A DNA stretch of 58,973 nucleotides from Candidatus Thalassarchaeaceae archaeon. Its GTDB lineage: Archaea; Thermoplasmatota; Poseidoniia; Poseidoniales; Thalassarchaeaceae. Below the pieces are notes generated by a model. It did not search any database and was not told the DNA's origin. It saw only the letters and a list, made by a program, of their open reading frames with translations. This document shows, one piece after another, positions 46,067 through 54,696 of the stretch. Position 1 is the stretch's first letter. Every line of letters starts with the position of its first letter. A program made the position numbers and the translations under genes. The stretch is from assembly GCA_029250605.1 (NCBI GenBank), contig JAQXEZ010000010.1, positions 1-58,973 of the forward strand, written 5' to 3'.

Positions 46067-46194
46067 GAACTGGAGGAAACGAAGGGGAGAGCGAGATAGG
46101 AGCTGAAGAGATACATGTGCGTAGGGGGAAGAGAATAATCCTGGGTCACATAGGTGGGGAACGAAGGGGAGAGAACTGGAGGAAACGAAGGGGA
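46067..46194 (+). repeat. Two copies of a 22-base purine-rich direct repeat
   Basis: An identical 22-base element beginning gaactggaggaaacgaag occurs at 46067-46088 and 46173-46194, 106 bases apart. A partial third copy (acgaaggggaga) lies at 46160-46171. The surrounding 46060-46340 is strongly purine-rich on the plus strand. The copies lie inside the RNA candidate, not in a gene. Confidence 0.8.
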
Positions 46195-46380
46195 AGGAAG
46201 CTGAGGGAAACACTGGGCAACAAGGGCGGGGAGACCCGTGGAGAAGCTAGTATCGAGACGTGGAGGGAAAAGCGGAGACGAAGTACCCGAAACGGATGCG
46301 GCGAATGAGAGGGAGATCTCACGTGAGTCGGAAAATGACAAAGGAAGAGCACGAAGTTCCAGAGTCGTCTACCCGGGGAA

Positions 46381-46402
46381 ACCTGGGCCTTCGGGCCCAG
46401 GT
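46381..46402. other. Perfect 9-bp hairpin with UUCG loop
   Basis: ACCTGGGCC pairs with GGCCCAGGT around TTCG. The cUUCGg type loop is among the most stable known in RNA. A flanking CCGGG/CCCGG pairing (46373-46377 with 46407-46411) extends it. It belongs to the 3' module of the RNA candidate; it could also slow polymerase coming from the fumarase side. Confidence 0.8.
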
Positions 46403-46418
46403 GACACCCGGACCCTGC

Positions 46419-46497
46419 GGAGTTAACAGGGGGGGAAGCTCCCCCATGTGCGGAACCCCCTGTTGCTCCCACCTGATTCGGCCCATATTCTTCTTCT
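46419..46497 (+). terminator. Stem-loop followed by a pyrimidine-rich run
   Basis: GGAG and AACAGGGGG (46419-46433) pair with CCCCCTGTT and CTCC (46456-46469) around a loop that can itself form GGGGG/CCCCC. The run ATTCTTCTTCT follows at 46487-46497. This could end a plus-strand transcript before the convergent fumarase gene; archaeal terminators are mainly T-rich, so the call is tentative. Confidence 0.35.
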
Positions 46498-46523
46498 AGA
46501 CAGAAACGTAGTCGTATGTCTTC

Positions 46524-48125
46524 TTACGAGCTCGGGCCTGTCATTTCCCTAGGTTTTACCCATTCTGAAAACTGATCATCGGTGAGAAACTTGAGTTGGA
46601 TGGCGCTCTCTCTAAGGGTCAGCCCTTTCTCGTGAGCGTTCTTTGCAATTTTAGCAGCATTGTCGTACCCTATGTGAGGGTTTAGTGCAGTTACCAGCAT
46701 CAATGAGTTCTCCAAATGGTCAGAAATTTTCTCTTCGTTCGCTTCCAAACCGATAACACACTTGTCGGAGAAGGATACGCAAGTGTCGGAAAGTAGTCTT
46801 ATGCTGTGCAAGAGGTTGTGAATCATCATTGGCTTGAATACATTCAACTCGAAGTTTCCCTGACTTCCACCTATAGAAATTGCAGTGTGATTACCCATTA
46901 CCTGGCAGCAAACCATTGTCATCGCTTCTGATTGGGTTGGATTCACCTTTCCAGGCATGATGCTGGATCCTGGCTCATTAGCTGGAAGGGCAAGTTCTCC
47001 AAATCCGCACCTGGGCCCAGAACCTAGCCATCGAATATCATTGGCGATTTTCATGAGAGATGCTGAGAGGGTGTTGAGTGCTCCGGAGGCAGCGACAATG
47101 GCATCGTGTGCAGCGAGTTGGGCGAACTTGTTTTCGGCACTAATGAAAGGGAGCCCGGTCTTCTCGGCTATCTTCTTGGCGACCAAGTCTGCGAAGTCGG
47201 GATGGGTGTTCAGCCCCGTACCAACGGCAGTTCCGCCCAGAGCGAGTTCAAGTAGGTCATTCAGTGCTGTTTGGATCCTGATTAGGCCAGCATCCAACAT
47301 CGAAACATATGCTCCGAACTCTTGGCCTAGAGTTAGCGGGACGGCATCCATCAGATGAGTTCGTCCAATCTTGACAATATGCGCGAACTCATCTGCCTTT
47401 TCAGCCAGGGAAGTTCGAAGTTTCTGCACAGATGGGATGAGTCGGTGCTGGATCTCCTCTGCTGCAGCGATATGCATTGCAGTGGGGAATGTGTCATTGC
47501 TAGACTGGGCGCGGTTAACGTGGTCATTCGGGTGGACAGGGGATTTGCTTCCCAGCTTCCCTCCTGAAGACTCTATGGCTCTATTTGCAATTACCTCATT
47601 TGCATTCATGTTAGTCTGGGTTCCCGAACCGGTCTGCCAAACCCTGAGTGGGAAATGGTCGTCAAGAGACCCGGAAATTACCTCTTCGCATGCCTGTGAA
47701 ATGAGGGTTCCAACATCATCTTCGAGAGATCCCAGAAATACGTTTGTCTCGGCGGCTGCCTGCTTAAGAATCCCAAACGCTCGGATGACTGATCGGGGCA
47801 TCTGGTCTTCGCCAATATCGAAGTTGATTAGCGACCTAGCAGTTTGTGCTCCGAAATATCTGTCTGTTGGCACCTCAACTTCCCCCATAGTGTCTAGCTC
47901 AATCCTAACCTTCCCACGGACACCCTTGGGAGCCCTTGAAACGGATGATTTGGTAGCTATCTGATGGGCATTGCCCCCTGTGAGCGAAGACTCAATCATC
48001 TTGGAGACAGTTGCCGATCTGCCCTTCTCACGTCCCTGACCAACCCGTGCATCCAATCTTCTAGCCAAATCCTCTGGAATGCTGACAGTGATTATTCTAC
48101 GATCGCCGACTCTGTGCTTTGCCAT
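46524..48125 (-). CDS. fumC: Class II fumarase with fused N-terminal ribbon-helix-helix domain
   Basis: Hydrates fumarate to malate in the TCA cycle. The fumarase part begins near residue 70 ([20 protein letters not shown]). It contains [18 protein letters not shown], the substrate-binding [40 protein letters not shown] and the family signature [17 protein letters not shown] near residue 385. Class II enzymes are oxygen-stable and need no iron-sulfur cluster. Residues 8-50 ([20 protein letters not shown], then [14 protein letters not shown]) match a ribbon-helix-helix of the CopG/MetJ type, normally a DNA-binding dimerisation fold. A linker of about 20 residues joins the two. The frame is continuous, without a frameshift. 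A TATA-like element lies 26-35 bases before the ATG, so the messenger may be nearly leaderless. A direct DNA role is inferred and would be unusual. Confidence 0.92.
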   Translation of the reverse strand: MAKHRVGDRRIITVSIPEDLARRLDARVGQGREKGRSATVSKMIESSLTGGNAHQIATKSSVSRAPKGVRGKVRIELDTMGEVEVPTDRYFGAQTARSLINFDIGEDQMPRSVIRAFGILKQAAAETNVFLGSLEDDVGTLISQACEEVISGSLDDHFPLRVWQTGSGTQTNMNANEVIANRAIESSGGKLGSKSPVHPNDHVNRAQSSNDTFPTAMHIAAAEEIQHRLIPSVQKLRTSLAEKADEFAHIVKIGRTHLMDAVPLTLGQEFGAYVSMLDAGLIRIQTALNDLLELALGGTAVGTGLNTHPDFADLVAKKIAEKTGLPFISAENKFAQLAAHDAIVAASGALNTLSASLMKIANDIRWLGSGPRCGFGELALPANEPGSSIMPGKVNPTQSEAMTMVCCQVMGNHTAISIGGSQGNFELNVFKPMMIHNLLHSIRLLSDTCVSFSDKCVIGLEANEEKISDHLENSLMLVTALNPHIGYDNAAKIAKNAHEKGLTLRESAIQLKFLTDDQFSEWVKPREMTGPSS

Positions 48126-48150
48126 GTTGTCTCGATTAATAACTTATTAA

Positions 48151-48160
48151 TAAATATATT
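48151..48160 (-). promoter_or_regulatory. TATA box of the RHH-fumarase gene
   Basis: On the minus strand the sequence AATATATTTATTAATAAG is strongly TATA-like; its core sits 26-35 bases before the ATG at 48125. With normal archaeal spacing transcription would begin within a few bases of the ATG, and no ribosome site is visible, consistent with a leaderless messenger. The palindromic TTATTAATAA at 48144-48153 could also be an operator. Confidence 0.6.
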
Positions 48161-48171
48161 CTTTCTTGGTT

Positions 48172-48654
48172 TCAGACCCGTTCTACCTTGATGATCTTCT
48201 GAGGTGACGACGGCCTGTCGCCAGAGCGTGTCTCTGTGGATTCGATTGCCCTAACCACTTCCATCCCCTTGGCGACCTCTCCGAATACTGCATGTCTACC
48301 GTCGAGCCATGGAGTGACTACGGTGGTGAGGAAGAATTGCGACCCCCCGGTGTTCGGACCTGCATTTGCCATTGAGAAGATGCCTGGCTTGGCATGCTTC
48401 TTTCCTAATGCTGAAGGCTCGCAGGGAATTTTCCAACCCGGGCCCCCCGTCCCGGCCCTTCCATTGTTTGCATCACTGGAGTGGGGGCACCCTCCTTGGA
48501 TCATGAAGTCCTTGATGACACGATGAAAGTGTAATCCGTCATAGAATCCGTCATCCACCAATTTTAGGAAATTCCCAGTAGTCTCTGGGCATTCGTCAGT
48601 ATACAACTCTATGTCAATTTCTCCAGCGCTTGTAGTCATCCTCACGTAAGTCAT
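48172..48654 (-). CDS. Peptidyl-prolyl cis-trans isomerase, cyclophilin type
   Basis: A single-domain cyclophilin of 160 residues that speeds proline isomerisation during folding. Conserved stretches are FHRVIKDFMIQGGCP near residues 43-57 (catalytic Arg and Phe), GIFSMANAGPNTGGSQFFLT near 91-110 and WLDGRHAVFGEVAKGMEVVR near 115-134. No signal peptide is present, so it is cytoplasmic. ATG 48654 gives the usual N-terminus TYVRMTTSAGEIDIELY; a TTG at 48681 would add nine residues without family support. It lies between CsaA and the RHH-fumarase, all on the minus strand, with 44- and 46-base spacers. Confidence 0.94.
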   Translation of the reverse strand: MTYVRMTTSAGEIDIELYTDECPETTGNFLKLVDDGFYDGLHFHRVIKDFMIQGGCPHSSDANNGRAGTGGPGWKIPCEPSALGKKHAKPGIFSMANAGPNTGGSQFFLTTVVTPWLDGRHAVFGEVAKGMEVVRAIESTETRSGDRPSSPQKIIKVERV

Positions 48655-48698
48655 ATTGTGTATCGGCCGTTCCAAGTTCAATATGGTATGGTTGGTGG

Positions 48699-49097
48699 CT
48701 ATGCTACCGTTGAACCGGGAAGTGTCCCCTCTGGAATCTCCAGAAGCCTAACAGTTCCGTCTGCATCGAGAGCACCCAGAATAAGGAATTGGGAAACGAA
48801 CCCGGTCGGTAGTGTCTTTTCTCCAAGATTTATCACGGCTACTACTGATCTGCCGATTAGCTGCGATCGGGAGTAGTTTGTGATTTGTGCAGAGCTCCAT
48901 AGTTTTCCTACCACGGGTCCGAAATCCACTCTAATCTTGTAAGATGGCTTTCTCATCTCCGGGAACTCTTGAACATCATCGATAACTCCAGACCTCATAT
49001 CTATGGAGAAGAACTCCCCTATCCCGATGTACTCTTTTCGATCTAGTTTGGAGGGATGATAAGGTAGGCTCTCAGAGTCTATTTCATGCTGCCCCAT
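48699..49097 (-). CDS. csaA: CsaA-like tRNA-binding (OB-fold) protein
   Basis: A 132-residue protein of the CsaA/secretion-chaperone-like group, an OB fold related to the tRNA-binding domain of aminoacyl-tRNA synthetases. Key stretches are FFSIDMRSGVIDDVQEFPEM, KPSYKIRVDFGPVVGKLWSS AQITNY, LIGRSVVAVINLGEKTLPTG and FVSQFLILGALDADG, matching the family nearly throughout. It is reported to bind tRNA and unfolded proteins in other organisms. The ATG at 49097 lies just five bases after the pyrE stop; the longer open frame upstream overlaps pyrE and is unlikely. Probably co-transcribed with pyrE. Confidence 0.88.
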   Translation of the reverse strand: MGQHEIDSESLPYHPSKLDRKEYIGIGEFFSIDMRSGVIDDVQEFPEMRKPSYKIRVDFGPVVGKLWSSAQITNYSRSQLIGRSVVAVINLGEKTLPTGFVSQFLILGALDADGTVRLLEIPEGTLPGSTVA

Positions 49098-49101
49098 TTG
49101 T

Positions 49102-49686
49102 TCAACTCGCAATTTCTGACTTGAGAGTAAGTGGGATGAGGGGGATTCCTGCTTCTTGAAATGCTTCCAAGCCCCCTTCCTGCCTGTCCAATATGGTGAT
49201 GCAGGATGCCACATCACATCCCATCTCCATTAGCCTCTTCGCTGCCTTCAATGCGGACCCTCCAGTAGTGGTCACATCTTCCAAGAGTACTATTCTGTGG
49301 CTACTCTCAAGACTTGAGCCCTCTATTCCAGGTGGGTTTCCTGTCTTCCTTCCTCCTCTTCCCTTGGGCTCCTTCCTAACTATGAATCCCTTGAGTGGAG
49401 AGCCTCGTCCAGCCTTTGCAATTGCAATTCCAGTGAGGGGGACTGCTCCCAGTTCGAGCCCCCCGACAGCATCTACTTGGCCGATTTTCTCAATTTGGTG
49501 ATGAATAAGCACCCCCAATAGATGGGCACATTCGGGATCCATCATCACTGGTTTCATGTCGAAGAAGTGCTTGCTCTTCCTTCCACTCGCAAGGGTAAAG
49601 TCCTCTTTTTCGGAGTAAAGATAAGCCAAGTCTCGAATCCTCTCGATCAGCCTTTCTCTCGCCTGCTCTACTGTAGTTGATGTCAT
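49102..49686 (-). CDS. pyrE: Orotate phosphoribosyltransferase
   Basis: Joins orotate to PRPP, giving orotidine 5'-monophosphate in pyrimidine synthesis. The PRPP loop VLLEDVTTTGGSALKAAKRL lies near residues 133-152. Other family parts are FTLASGRKSKHFFDMKPV and GGLELGAVPLTGIAIAKAG. A Lys/Arg-rich loop (IVRKEPKGRGGRKTG) matches the flexible catalytic loop. Length of 194 is normal. It is divergently transcribed from the PolD large-subunit gene across 128 bases and starts the run pyrE-csaA-cyclophilin. Confidence 0.94.
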   Translation of the reverse strand: MTSTTVEQARERLIERIRDLAYLYSEKEDFTLASGRKSKHFFDMKPVMMDPECAHLLGVLIHHQIEKIGQVDAVGGLELGAVPLTGIAIAKAGRGSPLKGFIVRKEPKGRGGRKTGNPPGIEGSSLESSHRIVLLEDVTTTGGSALKAAKRLMEMGCDVASCITILDRQEGGLEAFQEAGIPLIPLTLKSEIAS

Positions 49687-49814
49687 TCTACCCGTTATGG
49701 CCTAGACGAAATGGGATGAAGGTTGCCTTAGTTGGAGTGGATTTTCGACGAGATGACGGTCAATGTTCTTGGACGGTCGTCTCCGAGTGGGGGGTGCTGT
49801 AGCGAGGAAGAGCC

Positions 49815-52800
49815 ATGACCAATAGCCCAAAAATCGCGGAAATGGACATTGACAGGCTCGAGTCAGAGCGAATGGCATACTATGAATCACTGGACGAGAG
49901 GATAGAGCAGGCATATTCAATCGCTAGCGTTGCAAAAAAGAAGGGTTTGGATTTTTCAGAGTCGATCGAAATTCCCAGAGCATCTGATTTGGCAAGCAGG
50001 ACGGAGAAGCTACTCGAAGACCCGTATCTATTCATTGACCCAACAAAGCGGAGTCGCCCGCCTTTGAAAATCGAGGGTCGACTTAGGGGCCTTCTCCTGG
50101 AGCACGACCGGGAAACGGCGGCAATCATGATCGCAATTTCTGTGACAAAGGAAATGCATGCGGCGACCGGCGATAGAAGGAGGGCCATAGACTCTGGTCT
50201 GAGAGTTGGCCTTGCAGTACTTACCGAAGCAGTCCTAGTTGCTCCTCTAGATGGAATTGGAGATGTCAGAATCATGAACAATGCTGATGGTTCTGAGTTT
50301 CTTTCAATCGACTTCTGTGGACCAATAAGGGCTGCAGGGGGTACAGCCCAAGCCCTAGGTGTCCTCATTGGGGACATTCTGCGAAGGGAAATAGGAGTAG
50401 GCAGGTACATCCCAACGATCCCCGAAGTGGAGAGAGTAAAGGAAGAATTTGGACTATATCGAGCCAATCTCCAATACAAGCCTCCTCCGGAGGAGACAGA
50501 GACCATTGTCAAAGAGTGCCCAGTAATGATTAACGGCGAAGAGACGGAGAGAATGGAATGTGCTGGCTACAAAGAAGTCAAGAACATAGTCAATGAAAAT
50601 GGCACCTTCAGAACCAGAGTTAGAGGTGGTGTAATGTTGGTAATTGGTGAAGGCTTGTGCCTCAAGGCACCAAAAATTCAGGCTCACACGGAGAGGCTGG
50701 ACGTCCCCGGTTGGGATTTCATTTCCGAATTCGTTGACAAGCAGAAGGGTGGAGACTCCAAGGGCCCGGAGGAGAAGCGAAGGCTGATCAAAAAGGAGGG
50801 AAAATACATGGAAGACGTGATTGCTGGTAGACCGGTTTTTGGTGAACCACGTGAGCCTGGTGGATTCCGACTCAGATATGGGAGAAGCAGGGCGACTGGA
50901 CTCGCTGCTGCAGGTATAAATCCGATTACGATGGAGGCAATGGGGGGTTTTCTGGCAGTTGGCACTCAAATGAAGATTGAGGGGCCTGGTAAGGCATGTG
51001 CAGTCACCCCCTGCATTGAGATTGATGGGCCGACCGTACTCAAGAAGGACGGAAAGTTCCTGAGGGTATGTACTGAGAACCAATGGACTGAGTGTGAAGG
51101 TGAGCTGGATTCAATTTGGGATGCGGGGGAAATACTGCTGGGATATGGGGAATTCCTAGAGAACAACAAACCACTAGTCCCCTCATCATACTCCATAGAT
51201 TGGTGGGCGGTAGATGTTGCAGATTCGCTTGACACACATGAAAAGGTCGAGAAATTCTCTGAAATCCTTGGAGTGAAAAGGTCCAATCTCCCCCCTGGAA
51301 TGCCCTTCAATGGAGCAATAAAACGTGGAGGAGAGTCATCGTTGGAGAGATATTGGAGACGGATGGAATGGATTTCTTTCCTCAAAGTTTTGGACATATC
51401 TTGGAGTCAGGTTCGAGACATCGCGATTTGCCACGGCACGGCTGTCCCCCCTCCTTGGAATCATTGGTGGTCTGACCTACCAATTCAGTTCGTTCCTGAA
51501 TTAGTTGATTCGATAATTGAGAAAGGATGTATCGAAGATTCGATGCTTAGAATTAGAGATGTAGTGACTGGGTGGCCATACTCGCCGGATGGGGAAAAAA
51601 TCTCTTTAGGCCAACCGATATTGGGAGAGTGGCCTCGTTGGACAGAAATATCACGACATGGGCTGGTCAAATCATCTCTAATGACACTGGGAATAGAGCA
51701 TCTACACGAAGGCTCAGACATATTGGTTCCAAAACACTGGGAGAGTCTATTGGATGGACTGGGGCTGGATGATTCTCTTGGGAAGATTGTTGCCCGGAAG
51801 GACGTGAAGCCTATCGTATCTGATATTGCAGACAAGATCTCCAACTACCAAAATGAGGTTCAATCTGCTGAACTGGGTTCAGAAGGGCTGGAGGCACGGA
51901 GTAGATTGGATGACTACCGAGTAGAACGAACTCTGCAAATAGTCAGAAGAGTCTCCGTTCTTCCCAGATGGGAGGATTCAATCCCATGTAGAATTGGGGC
52001 TAGGATGGGGAGACCGGAGAAATCGGGAGCCAGGGTGATGAGCCCCCTCGTACACTCTATCTTCCCGATTGGTGATAATGGAGGGCCACAGAGACTAGTA
52101 TCAGAAGCCTCGAAAAAGGGATCGATTAGAATCGTGGTAGGCCCTAGAATCTGCCAGACATGCGGGAAGGAAAGCCCGCATGTCACATGTCATCACAGAC
52201 CGGATCCATCTGAGCCAGTGGAATGCGGCGGGAAGACTATCAGTGCCCCTAGAAGGAAGAGGGGGAGAAGAAAAGGGGAGAGGACCGCAGTCAATCTTGG
52301 CTCCATTATCGAGGTAAAGAGAAGGAAGCTCGGACTGGATAGAATCCCAAAGAAAATCAAAGCCGTCAAGGGACTATTCTCCGAAGAGCAGTCTCCGGAG
52401 CAGTTGGAGAAGGGAATTCTCAGAGGCCTACACGGAGTTTCTGTTTTCAGAGACGGAACCTCTAGATTTGACATGAGTGATGTCCCGGTCACACACTTCA
52501 AACCATCAGAAATCAAGACACCATGGAAGAGATTGGTGGAACTGGGTTATACTCACGATTTCATGGGAGAGCCATTGAAGAATGACGATCAGATATTGGA
52601 GTTGCTACCTCAGGACTTCATCCCTTCTAGTTTGGCTTCCGACCACCTTCTATCCACTTGCTCATTTGTTGATGACCTACTGGTTAGGTTCTATGGGATG
52701 GGTGCTTTCTACGAGGCAAAGAGTCTGGACGACATAGTGGGGCATATCGCCATTGGCCTCGCCCCCCACACCTCTGGAGGGGTTGCATGCAGAATCATCG

Positions 52801-53666
52801 GTTGGACTGATGCTTCCGCTGGGTATGCCCATCCCCTCTTCCATGCTGCAAAGAGGCGGAATTGCGATGGTGACGAAGACAGCATAATGATGCTGATGGA
52901 TGGTTTGCTAAACTTCACTCAAACAATACTACCGGCAAACAGAGGAGGGAGAATGGATGCCCCCCTTGTCCTGACAACTAGATTGAATCCGAGTGAAATT
53001 GACAAGGAGGCATTGAACGTGGACTGCTCTTGGAGTTACAGCAGGGAGTTCTACGAGTCGACCCTTGGACAGCCACATCCGAAGGAAGTCAGGGGTTTGG
53101 TGGATATAGTCGAGAATAGGCTTGGGATGATCGGAGAAATACGAGGGTACGGGTGGACTCATGATTCTGGTCCACTGGACGCTGGTCCGGAAAACTCCTC
53201 TTACAAGACTCTCGTTACCATGAAGGACAAGTTGGACAGTCAGTTGAGTCTGGGGAGGTTGTTGCGTCCTGTTGCGGCAGAGAGAGTCGCGAAACAAGTG
53301 ATTGAGTCTCACTTCCTACCAGACATGAGGGGGAACCTGATGGCATACACGAGACAGAAGATTAGGTGCGTAAAATGTGGCGAGTCGTACCGTAGGATGC
53401 CGCTGGCAGGAAAGTGCATCAAGCACAAGGCTAGGCCTTCAGGTGGTTTCACAGGAGGGGAAATGGACTCCGGATGTGGTGGGAACATTGTACTTACTGT
53501 CTCAGAGGGGGCGGTCAGGAAGTATATCCAGATCACCGAGGAAGTAATGGAGGAATATGGAGTGGATGACTACACGAAGCAGAGGGTCGGATGGATGTCG
53601 TCGAGTGTAGATTCGCTGTTCAACAACGACAGGGTCACTGTGATGACCCTAGAGGACTTCATCTGA
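49815..53666 (+). CDS. polC: DNA polymerase D large subunit (DP2)
   Basis: Catalytic subunit of the archaeal replicative polymerase D, absent from bacteria and eukaryotes. The N-terminus SPKIAEMDIDRLESERMAYY and FLSIDFCGPIRAAGGTAQAL match the family. The catalytic double-psi barrel stretch with its acidic metal ligands is NCDGDEDSIMMLMDGLLNFT near residues 1015-1034, followed by LPANRGGRMDAPLVLTTRL. Zinc modules are CQTCGKESPHVTCHH near 780 and the C-terminal CVKCGESYRRMPLAGKC near 1185 with a later CGGN. Length of 1283 is at the upper end for intein-free DP2; I see no intein motifs. Start ATG 49815 follows GAGGAAGAG. The small subunit DP1 is not in this window. Its 3' end overlaps the prepilin peptidase gene by eight bases. 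Confidence 0.97.
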   Translation: MTNSPKIAEMDIDRLESERMAYYESLDERIEQAYSIASVAKKKGLDFSESIEIPRASDLASRTEKLLEDPYLFIDPTKRSRPPLKIEGRLRGLLLEHDRETAAIMIAISVTKEMHAATGDRRRAIDSGLRVGLAVLTEAVLVAPLDGIGDVRIMNNADGSEFLSIDFCGPIRAAGGTAQALGVLIGDILRREIGVGRYIPTIPEVERVKEEFGLYRANLQYKPPPEETETIVKECPVMINGEETERMECAGYKEVKNIVNENGTFRTRVRGGVMLVIGEGLCLKAPKIQAHTERLDVPGWDFISEFVDKQKGGDSKGPEEKRRLIKKEGKYMEDVIAGRPVFGEPREPGGFRLRYGRSRATGLAAAGINPITMEAMGGFLAVGTQMKIEGPGKACAVTPCIEIDGPTVLKKDGKFLRVCTENQWTECEGELDSIWDAGEILLGYGEFLENNKPLVPSSYSIDWWAVDVADSLDTHEKVEKFSEILGVKRSNLPPGMPFNGAIKRGGESSLERYWRRMEWISFLKVLDISWSQVRDIAICHGTAVPPPWNHWWSDLPIQFVPELVDSIIEKGCIEDSMLRIRDVVTGWPYSPDGEKISLGQPILGEWPRWTEISRHGLVKSSLMTLGIEHLHEGSDILVPKHWESLLDGLGLDDSLGKIVARKDVKPIVSDIADKISNYQNEVQSAELGSEGLEARSRLDDYRVERTLQIVRRVSVLPRWEDSIPCRIGARMGRPEKSGARVMSPLVHSIFPIGDNGGPQRLVSEASKKGSIRIVVGPRICQTCGKESPHVTCHHRPDPSEPVECGGKTISAPRRKRGRRKGERTAVNLGSIIEVKRRKLGLDRIPKKIKAVKGLFSEEQSPEQLEKGILRGLHGVSVFRDGTSRFDMSDVPVTHFKPSEIKTPWKRLVELGYTHDFMGEPLKNDDQILELLPQDFIPSSLASDHLLSTCSFVDDLLVRFYGMGAFYEAKSLDDIVGHIAIGLAPHTSGGVACRIIGWTDASAGYAHPLFHAAKRRNCDGDEDSIMMLMDGLLNFTQTILPANRGGRMDAPLVLTTRLNPSEIDKEALNVDCSWSYSREFYESTLGQPHPKEVRGLVDIVENRLGMIGEIRGYGWTHDSGPLDAGPENSSYKTLVTMKDKLDSQLSLGRLLRPVAAERVAKQVIESHFLPDMRGNLMAYTRQKIRCVKCGESYRRMPLAGKCIKHKARPSGGFTGGEMDSGCGGNIVLTVSEGAVRKYIQITEEVMEEYGVDDYTKQRVGWMSSSVDSLFNNDRVTVMTLEDFI

Positions 53667-54651
53667 TTAGGTATGCAAGAGGGTCGCCAAGAAGCAGCAT
53701 CGGCAGAATTGCCAAGAATAGGTACACCAGGAAGGGGTGCTTCCTGGTAATCCAGACGCTATCCAAGCCCATTTCCTCCAATAGTGCCAAATCGGATTCC
53801 CTCTCTGTGCCAATGGTCGACTTGCTGGACGGGAGGATTCGGTTCACAACGGCGTTTTCACCGTCCTTCTGGATTATCTCGGTTAGAATCCAAGATGGTT
53901 TTTCATCCATCTCTGAGAATTGGCTGACCTCGGAGATTTTCTCCTTGGTGGCGTGCCATGCCATCTTCAAATCGGGGATGGAGGTGATGTTTCCCCTGGT
54001 TGCATTGTGAATGAAAATCACGGGTGGTGCGATGAGGAATGCTGCGGCGGCCCATACGAACATGACCACAGATGGTGGCATCCTGAATATTGGGTCTTCA
54101 GCGAGTGGGTAAATCTGCTCGGGAACGAAAGCCCAAGATGGGAAGAAGAGTGTCACTAGTATGAGCGCCTTCACGTCCGCCCCTCCTGGAATTAGTCCGA
54201 ATCTCCATGAGCCGTAGAATGCTGTTGCAGTCAGTAACGCCCCGATCATGCTCCACCAAAGTGCGGTGTTAGGGGACTCGTCGCCGAGTACCAGATTGAC
54301 AAAGTCTGTTTCGGAGTATGAAATCGCACCTCCGACCAGTCCCAAGGCACCTAGGGAATAGAGCATCGCGAGAGCTGCCTCTCGTCGGCCCCATTCTCCT
54401 AATTCTCTGAGGTCGGGAGGAGCCGAGAAGCAGAATGAGAAGGTAGCCAATAGGGCGAAGGCCATGCAGATGTTCTCAATCCCTGCGTTTGATGATGCCA
54501 TCTCGAGCAATAGTACCAGGGAGGCCGGTATTGACCACCTGATCCAGTGATCATCCCGGACGGAGAGGGTTTGGAAATCTGATCTAGCCGCTGCGAACAT
54601 GCATAGGACGAGAAGAGAAATCCGGAGAGTGGAGAGGAGTGGGTCGGCCAT
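53659..54651 (-). CDS. Prepilin/pre-archaellin peptidase (A24 family)
   Basis: A polytopic aspartic protease of 330 residues that cleaves class III signal peptides of archaellins or pilins. The two catalytic Asp candidates are in FAAARSDFQTLSVRDDHW near residue 25 and in LIPGGADVKALILVTL near residue 157, the latter matching the GxGD-type motif with Gly-Gly-Ala-Asp. Several hydrophobic spans surround both. A soluble insert of about 70 residues (KEKISEVSQFSEMDEKPSW) precedes a final span. It lies 45 bases after the ArlJ gene in the same direction, which suggests it serves the neighbouring secretion module. Gene could equally be named flaK or pibD. Confidence 0.85.
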   Translation of the reverse strand: MADPLLSTLRISLLVLCMFAAARSDFQTLSVRDDHWIRWSIPASLVLLLEMASSNAGIENICMAFALLATFSFCFSAPPDLRELGEWGRREAALAMLYSLGALGLVGGAISYSETDFVNLVLGDESPNTALWWSMIGALLTATAFYGSWRFGLIPGGADVKALILVTLFFPSWAFVPEQIYPLAEDPIFRMPPSVVMFVWAAAAFLIAPPVIFIHNATRGNITSIPDLKMAWHATKEKISEVSQFSEMDEKPSWILTEIIQKDGENAVVNRILPSSKSTIGTERESDLALLEEMGLDSVWITRKHPFLVYLFLAILPMLLLGDPLAYLIR

Positions 54652-54696
54652 GCCGATAGGCTGACCTCCGGTGTCATCAAGGCTTCTGCGCTATCG

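Larger units (their letters stand above)
45905..46490 (+). ncRNA. Candidate structured noncoding RNA, family unknown
   Basis: No convincing gene lies between 45813 and 46523. On the plus strand a TATA-like element is followed by a densely structured module. An 8-bp closing stem pairs 45908-45915 (TTTGCCGC) with 46049-46056 (GCGGCAAA). Inside it are GCGC/GCGC with a UUCG loop (45936-45947), GCCTCG/CGAGGC with an AAAC loop (45971-45986), CCGAGA/TCTCGG (45994-46015) and GCGTC/GACGC (46028-46041). An alternative hairpin, 45912-45918 with 45922-45928, competes with the closing stem. A purine-rich middle follows. The 3' part has a 9-bp stem with a UUCG loop (46381-46402) and a long stem (46419-46469), then a pyrimidine-rich run. 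I could not match conserved motifs of archaeal RNase P or SRP RNA. Transcription and extent are inferred. Confidence 0.5.

Noticed and set aside
45837-46499. Several open frames on both strands (for example minus 45895-46341)
   Set aside because: They are Ser/Pro- or Arg/Glu-rich readings of a purine-biased tract, mutually overlapping and without family resemblance. A structured RNA explains the stretch better.
45905-46510. RNase P RNA or SRP RNA
   Set aside because: I looked for the GAGGAAAGTCC and ACAGAAA elements of RNase P and for the GGAA-loop/AGCA motif of SRP RNA on both strands. Only chance-like partial matches were found, so no family was assigned.
50454-51083. Minus-strand frames inside the DP2 gene
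   Set aside because: Antisense shadows of a highly conserved polymerase gene.
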